Assembly (NCBI GenBank): GCA_025350385.1
Contig: JANXXZ010000235.1
Coordinates: 1 to 6,494 of the forward strand
Direction: 5' to 3'
From: Bacteroidales bacterium
GTDB lineage: Bacteria; Bacteroidota; Bacteroidia; Bacteroidales; UBA4417
Length of the DNA: 6,494 bases
The position numbers and the translations under genes were made by a program. A model generated the notes under the pieces. The model was given only the letters and a program-made list of their open reading frames with translations, searched no databases and had not been told where the DNA came from. Positions 1 to 4,898 of the stretch are shown piece after piece; within the stretch, counting starts at the first letter, position 1, and each line of letters starts with the position of its first letter.

Positions 1-322
1 GCAATATTCCCATCACTCTAAAGACAACAATTTAATTTCTTGAATAAGACCGCTATTTTTCTCTTGCTGGAAGTCCGGACGTTCACTTATTTTACCTCCG
101 TTTCGTTAACCACTTTATGCTTTATCAAAGACCTAATCCAATTGAAATTACAGGCTCGTTTACTCCCGATTCACTCATATCATTCATTCAATTTATTCTC
201 TTCTCATAACTAAACGATAACTTACATATATCCTCAACTCCATTGGTCAAAAACTGAGTTTAGATAGCAATTATTGGTAGAATAACCTCAGTTTTTCAAG
301 ATATTGCATTGAGCTTATCCTA
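1..322. other. Non-coding left flank, no convincing gene
   Basis: No long reading frame crosses this AT-rich stretch. The only coding-like hints are short minus-strand frames. One (90 down to 13) reads ISERPDFQQEKNSG and on to a stop, without a normal start codon. Another, of 22 codons, begins with GTG at 86 behind a GGAGG motif spaced 8 bases away. Both are too short to call. Positions 165-250 are pyrimidine-rich on the plus strand, with words such as ACTCAT and CATTCATTC that resemble the spacer at 1635-1756. A clear inverted repeat at 249-296 is listed separately. The stretch is best read as the downstream flank of the recombinase gene, possibly with decayed coding remnants. Confidence 0.5.
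249..296 (-). terminator. Inverted repeat, likely terminator of the recombinase gene
   Basis: AAAAACTGAG at 249-258 is perfectly complementary to CTCAGTTTTT at 287-296. The arms extend inward to 262 and 283 with one mismatch, giving a 14-base stem around a 20-base loop. It starts 27 bases past the recombinase stop codon. Read on the minus strand, the stem closes with a run of five T, as in a weak intrinsic terminator. The A-start/T-end design could work in both directions. The GC content of the stem is low and the loop is long, so an alternative is a protein or recombinase binding site. Confidence 0.45.
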
Positions 323-1468
323 TCACAAATCAAGATCGTCAAAAGGTGATTTTATTTGCTGCAATTGCTTTGTGCTTACATGGGTGTATATTTCTGTTGT
401 CCTGCTGCTCTTATGCCCCAGCAGTTCCTGGATGTAACGCAAATCAACCCCTGCTTCCAGCAAATGAGTCGCAAATGAATGCCTTAGCCAATGCAATGTT
501 ACTGGCTTTTTTATACCTGCTAAGGTAAGCGATTTCTTTAATACTTCTTCGAGCGATCGTTCTGAATATTTATTACCTGAATTCCATCCTTCAAAAAGCC
601 AGGTTTCGGTTCGGTTCTCCCTGTAATAATCGCGCAAAAGCATTAAAATCTTCTGAGATAAGGGTACAACCCTGTCCTTTTTACCCTTCGCATTCCTAAT
701 AATAATCACTCCCCTGTGCGAATCTACATCGGCAGGCCTGAGGTTTATCAGTTCGCTCCGTCTCAGTCCGCACGAATAAATGAGCGAAAGCATCGCATTA
801 TGTTTAATGTTGTATTTAGATGCTTTTAGCAGCAGGGTAATCTCCTCCTTACTTAACACATTGGGTAATCTGTGCTCTCTTCTGGGCCTGTGGATCAGTT
901 CAATGTCAAGGTTGCGGTGTTCAATGTTTTTATAGAACTGTTTTATCGCATTCACCACCTGGTTCTGGAAACTCGAACTGTACCCATTAGCCAGTATATA
1001 ATCGTTGTTGAAACGGATCAGATCATCATTCTCTATATCCTGAATTGCTTTGTCAGCATGAAAACGCATGAAAATCCTCAGGCTTTCGCTATAAGTCTTT
1101 ATAGTGCTTTCACTGTATCGACGGCTGCGCATCCAGTCAGTGAAAATTCGCACTTTCGTTTGCATAAACTCTGTAAGTGCAGGAAGCGATGGCCTGCCGG
1201 TAATCTTCACTTCTTTCACGGCAGGCTTACCGCCCGGTTTACCGGTAGTAACCGACGAATAATCAATCCATGCCTTTCCCTTGAACAACTGTAGCAAATT
1301 CGTGATCATTTCGCGGCTGTAAGGAGCATGCCACCCTTTTTCTGTCCGGCTCCACCTCGCTCCCTCTATCGTCCTTGCTAGAGCAATAAGCTCTGCATCA
1401 TATTCAAATTCAAGGAACAAACGCTCCTCACCCTTATAATCCAATTGGCTGAGCTTTATAGTTTTCAT
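323..1468 (-). CDS. Tyrosine recombinase (XerC/XerD-like phage integrase family) with N-terminal HARP-like domain
   Basis: A 381-residue site-specific DNA recombinase that would cut and rejoin DNA through a covalent 3'-phosphotyrosine intermediate. Residues 1-65 form an N-terminal add-on containing LEFEYDAEL, then GARWS and KGWHAPYS. It resembles the HARP-type fold-back module often seen in Bacteroidota recombinases. Residues about 98-185 are the SAM-like core-binding domain, and 203-375 the catalytic domain. The catalytic set is complete: R236 in GLRRSEL, K261 in AKGKKDR, H326 and R329 in HWLRH, H352 in LLGH, and the nucleophile Y361 in TEIYTHV. The ATG at 1468 gives the full N-terminal module, with no clear Shine-Dalgarno. 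It lies alone, followed by a hairpin and preceded by a 296-base spacer. No excisionase, relaxase or phage gene is visible, so it cannot be tied to an element. It lacks an evident integron-integrase-specific insertion, so I do not call it IntI. The family call is secure; its target site is unknown. Confidence 0.93.
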   Translation of the reverse strand: MKTIKLSQLDYKGEERLFLEFEYDAELIALARTIEGARWSRTEKGWHAPYSREMITNLLQLFKGKAWIDYSSVTTGKPGGKPAVKEVKITGRPSLPALTEFMQTKVRIFTDWMRSRRYSESTIKTYSESLRIFMRFHADKAIQDIENDDLIRFNNDYILANGYSSSFQNQVVNAIKQFYKNIEHRNLDIELIHRPRREHRLPNVLSKEEITLLLKASKYNIKHNAMLSLIYSCGLRRSELINLRPADVDSHRGVIIIRNAKGKKDRVVPLSQKILMLLRDYYRENRTETWLFEGWNSGNKYSERSLEEVLKKSLTLAGIKKPVTLHWLRHSFATHLLEAGVDLRYIQELLGHKSSRTTEIYTHVSTKQLQQIKSPFDDLDL

Positions 1469-1625
1469 AAAACAATAGGTTAATACTGAATGAATAAAAA
1501 ATAAATCAAAGAAAATACCATTAAAAATAATGATTTTCCAGATAAAAATAATGTATTACCTGCGAAAAATTTATTGTCAGTTCCATAAAAAAATCCCCGC
1601 CACCTTTCAGTGCCAGATATTTCTC

Positions 1626-1643
1626 ATAGTAAATATTTACTAT
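1626..1643. repeat. Perfect 18-bp palindrome, possible operator
   Basis: ATAGTAAATATTTACTAT reads identically on both strands with no gap. Its right half word ATTTACT is repeated immediately at 1642-1648. It lies 158 bases upstream of the recombinase start and 122 bases past the PNGase-like stop codon. A gapless AT-rich palindrome of this length is a plausible dimeric regulator site, but it is far from the recombinase start. It could also be a by-product of the 7-base repeats it overlaps. Confidence 0.4.
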
Positions 1644-1676
1644 TTACTACTCATTCTTCACTTTTGACTTTTTCCT
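1635..1676. repeat. Degenerate heptamer tract, first block
   Basis: Six consecutive 7-base words: ATTTACT, ATTTACT, ACTCATT, CTTCACT, TTTGACT, TTTTCCT. Five of the six end in CT, and the first two are identical. The degeneracy suggests an old, drifting tandem array and not a recent expansion. It is pyrimidine-rich on the plus strand. Confidence 0.45.
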
Positions 1677-1700
1677 ATTTTCTTGTATCATAAATCTCAT

Positions 1701-1756
1701 CTTTCAAAACTCATCGCTCATTACTCTTCACTCCTCTTTCAAAACTCCTCTCTTAT
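1701..1756. repeat. Degenerate heptamer tract, second block
   Basis: Eight 7-base words: CTTTCAA, AACTCAT, CGCTCAT, TACTCTT, CACTCCT, CTTTCAA, AACTCCT, CTCTTAT. The 12-base string CTTTCAAAACTC occurs at 1701-1712 and again at 1736-1747, exactly 35 bases (five 7-base steps) apart, which supports the 7-base register. The tract ends about nine bases before the stop codon of the PNGase-like gene. Confidence 0.5.
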
Positions 1757-1764
1757 AACCTGAA

Positions 1765-3678
1765 TTACTCCTTATTGAACCTCTTCTTGAACTGCCTCTC
1801 TCCATTAACCTGTACTTCGAAAAAGTACCTTCCCGACGGCAGATGGCTCACATCAATGTTCGTCAGCCTGTTTTGCAGGTTCAGGAATTCATGTTTTTCA
1901 AGAAGGGCATTTTCCGATCCGCGGATCAACACCACTATATTTGTTGGCTTTGGAGCTATACAATCGAATACCAGTTTGTCTTTCACCTTTAAAGGGAATA
2001 CGCTGAAAGCATAGCAGGTAATGGTGGTATCGGACACATAGGCTGGCGAAGCGTTGAAAGCCAGGTGCTGACCGCTGCCGCAATCGCTTTCGAAGTTGTA
2101 GAGCAGTCGGCCTTTCATATCCAGCAGGCGCAGGAATCCATATCCCTGCTCGGGCTCGGCCCAGAATTCGAGACCGTTCCCGGCAGTATCCGAAAGGTTA
2201 AGCTCATAACAACCGGCAGGCAGATTCAATGTATCACAATACGTAGTGTTCTTTTGCAGGTTTTTTTGCTCCTTAATAAAGATCATGCCACCAAAGGAGT
2301 CAATCAGTCCCAGTTTATTATCCGTAGGATGCTCATTGGTACGGAACTGGATGATCAGCTGGTTGGGCAGAACAATGGGGGAGTTGAATTTTACTTTCAT
2401 TTCATTATCACCTGGCCACCCATCCTTGCTGCCATTCGGTTCGGTGACCTTCGCAATGAATATATTTGAACCTGGTTTGAATTTTAACGGACCTTCCATC
2501 CACACATCCACCGATTCATTGAACCGTAAGCTCCCGTGCCAGGTATGTTTACGCATAGGGTAACCTTCGGTGCCATAAAAGATTATAGCTGAACGAAGTA
2601 TTTCACGTCCCATATTGCGGATAATGATATGTGGCTCGGCACAAACCGTGTTCACCCGCTGCAGGTTTATATCCGCATTAGGCGAAATGACCCCGGCAAT
2701 TGCAACATCATTTTTATTGGAAGGCGATTTATACTGTATGAGATATGAAGCTATGTTTTCGTTTGCCTGGATATTACCTGTCGCTGCATAAGGTTCCATG
2801 TCAATATCGAAGAAATGTTCACCACGTTTCAGGTTCACATCAATTGCATCCGCTTTCTGCAGGTCACCGGGACACCAGTTCCCCCTGCTGTAAATCCAGG
2901 TTCCTCCCTGGGGAAAGAGTGGGTTATCGCTACATTTTTTCCACAGATCACGCCGGTCGATCAGTTTTCCGTCAAATTTAATTTCCCGGTACCGTGAGCA
3001 GAATTCACTGCATCCTTTCGGCTCATCCATTCCATGGCCGGTTTGCTGAATCCGCAGTCGTCCAAAAGATGCTTTGCTATCGGTTTTAAATGAAATGGGG
3101 GAGAGTTTCTCTTCGATATTTTCTTTCGGATCGCCATAGCGGAAAGAACCTTCCCACATCTTAGTGATTGAAACCGGCTCAGCCGCCGGGTTCCCGGTAA
3201 TAATGTCGAACCGGATCGTAAGCGCCCAGCCTACAGTGTTAGGTTCATAGCCTGAATGGATATACTCTATTTCCACGCTGTCGCGAAGTACCTGGGCAAA
3301 ATCCATAACATCCACCGTCCAGCCCCATTCCCATCCGCGGTCGAATATGCTGCCGTAGGGTGTGAGCATGCGTCCAAGTTCATAGTCAAGCGGTTTGTTG
3401 TTTTTGCTTCCCTGCCTGCGGAGCATGATGTGATCGAGATAATCCCAATGGGCACAGGGCATGGTATCAGGGCAAGCCAGGGTTACAGTCATGCTGATGC
3501 TGCGGAAATCCTTCTTTTCTCCCGGGAAAATGCCCCAGTTTACGTACGATTTCTCACCGGTTGATGGGTTAGTTACAACTAGTACGCGGTTATGGGTTGT
3601 TACCTGGATAGTGTCGGATTTTATTGAAAAAGCGCAGTAGTTCAATGTCAGAAATACAATGATCAATATGTTTCTCAT
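1765..3678 (-). CDS. Secreted PNGase F-like glycoamidase family protein with T9SS-type C-terminus
   Basis: A 637-residue exported protein related to peptide-N-glycosidase F, which cleaves N-glycans from asparagine side chains. Residues 1-18 are a Sec signal peptide; the cysteine at 15 has no proper lipobox. Residues 60-160 match the PNGase F N-terminal domain: CP(x)4CAHWDYLDH, ELGRMLTPY, then IRFDIITG. Residues 205-315 match the C-terminal domain: TGHG, GCSEFC, CSDNP, and GNWCPGD. Recalled PNGase F residues map as D60 to D79, W59 to W78 and E206 to E225. The disulfide pairs map to C69-C75, C223-C227 and C249-C269. The third active-site residue E118 and W120 have no clear match near 137-150, and R61 is Y80, so activity is uncertain. 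Residues 345-435 look like a CARDB/Ig-like domain, 437-542 like the GDGI-type domain of secreted Bacteroidota enzymes (CYELNLSDTAGNGLEFW), and 555-637 like a diverged T9SS sorting domain ending SGRYFFEV then KKRF. PNGase F itself has only about 314 mature residues. The gene is divergent from yebC. Confidence 0.82.
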   Translation of the reverse strand: MRNILIIVFLTLNYCAFSIKSDTIQVTTHNRVLVVTNPSTGEKSYVNWGIFPGEKKDFRSISMTVTLACPDTMPCAHWDYLDHIMLRRQGSKNNKPLDYELGRMLTPYGSIFDRGWEWGWTVDVMDFAQVLRDSVEIEYIHSGYEPNTVGWALTIRFDIITGNPAAEPVSITKMWEGSFRYGDPKENIEEKLSPISFKTDSKASFGRLRIQQTGHGMDEPKGCSEFCSRYREIKFDGKLIDRRDLWKKCSDNPLFPQGGTWIYSRGNWCPGDLQKADAIDVNLKRGEHFFDIDMEPYAATGNIQANENIASYLIQYKSPSNKNDVAIAGVISPNADINLQRVNTVCAEPHIIIRNMGREILRSAIIFYGTEGYPMRKHTWHGSLRFNESVDVWMEGPLKFKPGSNIFIAKVTEPNGSKDGWPGDNEMKVKFNSPIVLPNQLIIQFRTNEHPTDNKLGLIDSFGGMIFIKEQKNLQKNTTYCDTLNLPAGCYELNLSDTAGNGLEFWAEPEQGYGFLRLLDMKGRLLYNFESDCGSGQHLAFNASPAYVSDTTITCYAFSVFPLKVKDKLVFDCIAPKPTNIVVLIRGSENALLEKHEFLNLQNRLTNIDVSHLPSGRYFFEVQVNGERQFKKRFNKE

Positions 3679-3683
3679 TCCGC

Positions 3684-3703
3684 GATGATTTAGTTATAAG
3701 GAG
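3684..3703 (+). repeat. Imperfect direct repeat, left copy
   Basis: GATGATTTAGTTATAAGGAG here matches GATGATTAGTTAAGAGAG at 3835-3852, with two one-base gaps and one or two changes. The copies lie 151 bases apart and bracket the left nonamer array. Confidence 0.45.
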
Positions 3704-3817
3704 TGCTGAAGTGCCTGAAGTACTTAAAGTGCCTGAAGCACTTAAAGTGCCTGGAGTGCTTAACGTATTTTTAGTGCTAACGTGACTTAAGAACTTAAAG
3801 TGCCTGAAGTGAGCTAA
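3702..3817 (+). repeat. Nonamer tandem array, left arm
   Basis: Consecutive 9-base words run from 3710: AGTGCCTGA, AGTACTTAA, AGTGCCTGA, AGCACTTAA, AGTGCCTGG, AGTGCTTAA (ending 3763). An 8-base version precedes them at 3702. The words alternate, so the real unit is 18 bases, AGTGCCTGA followed by AGYRCTTAA. After 3763 the array decays (AGTGCTAA at 3773, another AGTGCCTGA at 3799-3807, AGTGAGCTAA at 3808-3817). It starts 24 bases upstream of the PNGase-like start codon. Confidence 0.8.
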
Positions 3818-3834
3818 AGTATGTCAGTGTGTAT

Positions 3835-3852
3835 GATGATTAGTTAAGAGAG
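3835..3852 (+). repeat. Imperfect direct repeat, right copy
   Basis: GATGATTAGTTAAGAGAG is the partner of the copy at 3684-3703. It lies exactly where the left array ends and the inverted array begins, so it may mark an old duplication or insertion boundary. Confidence 0.45.
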
Positions 3853-3930
3853 ATAACTTTAGGCACTTCAAACTCTAGGCACTTTAAACTCTTTGTACTT
3901 TAGGCACTCCAAACTTTAGGCACTTCTAAC
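3851..3930 (-). repeat. Alternating 9+7 array, right arm, inverted relative to the left arm
   Basis: On the plus strand the words are AGATAAC, TTTAGGCAC, TTCAAAC, TCTAGGCAC, TTTAAAC, TCTTTGTAC, TTTAGGCAC, TCCAAAC, TTTAGGCAC, TTCTAAC. Every word ends in AC. Nine-base words with a GGCAC end alternate with seven-base words ending AAC, a 16-base period, except for one place with two 9-base words in a row. The reverse complement of the 9-base word gives GTGCCTAAA, the same core as the left array, so the two arrays face each other. Confidence 0.8.
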
Positions 3931-3960
3931 TTTTTTATTCTTTAATTTCACAAAGAAAAC

Positions 3961-3968
3961 TAATTTTG
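3961..3968 (+). promoter_or_regulatory. Candidate Bacteroidota -7 box for yebC
   Basis: TAATTTTG fits the Bacteroidota primary sigma factor -7 consensus TAnnTTTG exactly. It lies 55 bases before the yebC start, predicting transcription from about 3975. The expected TTTG element about 20 bases upstream is not clear; that position is a T-rich stretch just after the right repeat array. The leader contains CCGGT at 3978-3982 and ACCGG at 4015-4019, which could form a small stem just ahead of the start codon. Confidence 0.45.
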
Positions 3969-4023
3969 CCCCGCTTTCCGGTTATAGCCAGAATATTTTT
4001 CAAATAAAGATAATACCGGTACG

Positions 4024-4734
4024 ATGGGAAGAGCTTACGAATTCCGTAAAGCCAGGAAAATGAAGCGCTGGGGAAACATGGCGCGTGTTTTTACCAAGTT
4101 GGGAAAGGATATTGAAATGTCAGTAAAATCAGGCGGTCCCGACCCGGCTTCAAATGCCCGGCTCCGCCTCCTGATCCAGACTGCCCGCTCGGAAAATATG
4201 CCTAAGGAGAATATTGACCGGGCTATCAAACGGGCTGTTTCAAAAGACTCAACGGATTATAAGGAAATGGTTTACGAAGGCTATGCTCCCCATGGTGTTG
4301 CAGTGGTGGTGGAAACAGCAACTGATAATCCCACACGGACGGTAGCCAATGTGCGCAGCTGTTTTAATAAATGGGGTGGTAGTTTTGGCACCATGGGAAT
4401 GACCGCTTTCCTTTTCGACCGGAAATGTTCATTTAAAGTGGCCATGAAAGAAGGACTGGACATTGAAGAATTGGAACTCGAACTGATCGATTTCGGGTTG
4501 GATGAAATATTCGTGGATGAAGGTGAAATCCTGATCTATGCTGAATTCACCAATTTCGGGCCTATCCAGAAATACCTCGAAGAAAACAAATTCGAGATCA
4601 GGACTTTTGCATTTGAACGTATCCCCAACGATACCAAGGAACTCACTCCCGAACAACAGGCCGATGTTGAGAAACTGATTGATAAAATGGAAGAAGATGA
4701 AGATGTGACGAATGTTTTTCACAATATGCGCTAA
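4024..4734 (+). CDS. yebC: YebC/PmpR/TACO1-family regulatory protein
   Basis: A full-length 236-residue member of the YebC/TACO1 family, which is normally about 235-250 residues. The family was first annotated as transcriptional regulators (PmpR in Pseudomonas). Its mitochondrial member TACO1 is a translational activator, and bacterial members have been linked to easing ribosome stalling, so a cytoplasmic role in translation is at least as likely as DNA binding. Visible landmarks are the N-terminal helical domain 1-78 with FRKARKMKRWGNMARVFTKL and MPKENIDRAIKRA (59-71); the conserved YEGYAPHGVAVVVETATDN stretch (84-102) followed by RTVANVRSCFNKWGG; and an acidic third domain to the end, with LTPEQQADVEKLIDKMEEDED. 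The start at 4024 is chosen because Bacteroidota orthologues begin MGRA(F/Y)EFRKARK. No Shine-Dalgarno is present. The gene stands alone, divergent from the PNGase-like gene and convergent with glnN. Confidence 0.95.
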   Translation: MGRAYEFRKARKMKRWGNMARVFTKLGKDIEMSVKSGGPDPASNARLRLLIQTARSENMPKENIDRAIKRAVSKDSTDYKEMVYEGYAPHGVAVVVETATDNPTRTVANVRSCFNKWGGSFGTMGMTAFLFDRKCSFKVAMKEGLDIEELELELIDFGLDEIFVDEGEILIYAEFTNFGPIQKYLEENKFEIRTFAFERIPNDTKELTPEQQADVEKLIDKMEEDEDVTNVFHNMR

Positions 4735-4769
4735 ACCTGGTCAGGCGCAAGATCGTAAATTCATAAGCC

Positions 4770-4839
4770 GTTATTAGTTATCGGATATCGGTTAACTGTT
4801 GTTGGTTATCTGTTATTGGTTATCAGTTATTGGTTGTCA
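4770..4839 (+). repeat. Heptamer tandem array A (GTTATYN type)
   Basis: Ten uninterrupted 7-base words: GTTATTA, GTTATCG, GATATCG, GTTAACT, GTTGTTG, GTTATCT, GTTATTG, GTTATCA, GTTATTG, GTTGTCA. In the right half the words alternate GTTATTG with GTTATCN, a 14-base higher-order unit. The array starts 35 bases past the yebC stop. Confidence 0.85.
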
Positions 4840-4844
4840 GTATA

Positions 4845-4893
4845 CGCAATCCGACATCCGCAATCCGACATCCGACATCCGCAATCCGCAATA
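4845..4893 (+). repeat. Heptamer tandem array B (CGCAATC/CGACATC)
   Basis: Seven exact-length 7-base words: CGCAATC, CGACATC, CGCAATC, CGACATC, CGACATC, CGCAATC, CGCAATA. Only two word types occur, apart from the final base. The array follows array A after a five-base spacer (GTATA) and stops six bases from the last base of the glnN stop codon. Similar GGATTGCGGATGTC heptamer strings are familiar from Bacteroidota spacers, from general recollection. Confidence 0.88.
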
Positions 4894-4898
4894 ACAAA

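Larger units (their letters stand above)
1469..1764. other. Non-coding spacer, pyrimidine-rich with 7-base periodicity
   Basis: This spacer lies between the stop of the PNGase F-like gene and the start of the recombinase gene; both are on the minus strand. Positions 1469-1570 are AT-rich and would hold the recombinase promoter, but I see no good TAnnTTTG box on the minus strand. Positions 1626-1643 are a perfect palindrome. Positions 1635-1676 and 1701-1756 can be cut into degenerate 7-base words, described separately. No terminator with a strong GC stem and T-run is evident for the PNGase-like gene. The closest candidate is a GGCGGGG followed by seven T on the minus strand around 1588-1602, but no matching stem partner is clear. 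Confidence 0.6.
3679..4023. other. Divergent spacer dominated by inverted short-repeat arrays
   Basis: This 345-base region separates the divergent starts of the PNGase F-like gene (minus) and yebC (plus), so both promoters should lie here. From left to right it holds a direct-repeat copy (3684-3703), a 9-base tandem array (3702-3763, decaying to about 3825), a second direct-repeat copy (3835-3852), an inverted 9+7 alternating array (3851-3930), a T-run, and a yebC promoter candidate with its short leader. There is no reading frame of note. Confidence 0.75.

Noticed and set aside
872..1294. 140-residue plus-strand frame opposite the recombinase
   Set aside because: It lies wholly antisense to a well-supported gene with a complete catalytic motif set and has no recognisable domain.
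323..1468. Integron integrase with attC cassettes
   Set aside because: No evident IntI-specific insertion in the catalytic domain, no attC-like sites and no cassette genes alongside; the spacer repeats are tandem short words.
2065..2563. Overlapping plus-strand frames opposite the PNGase-like gene
   Set aside because: They are antisense to a clearly homologous gene and show no family motifs.
3701..3930. CRISPR array
   Set aside because: Units are 7-9 bases and contiguous, with no unique spacers of 30 or so bases and no cas genes.
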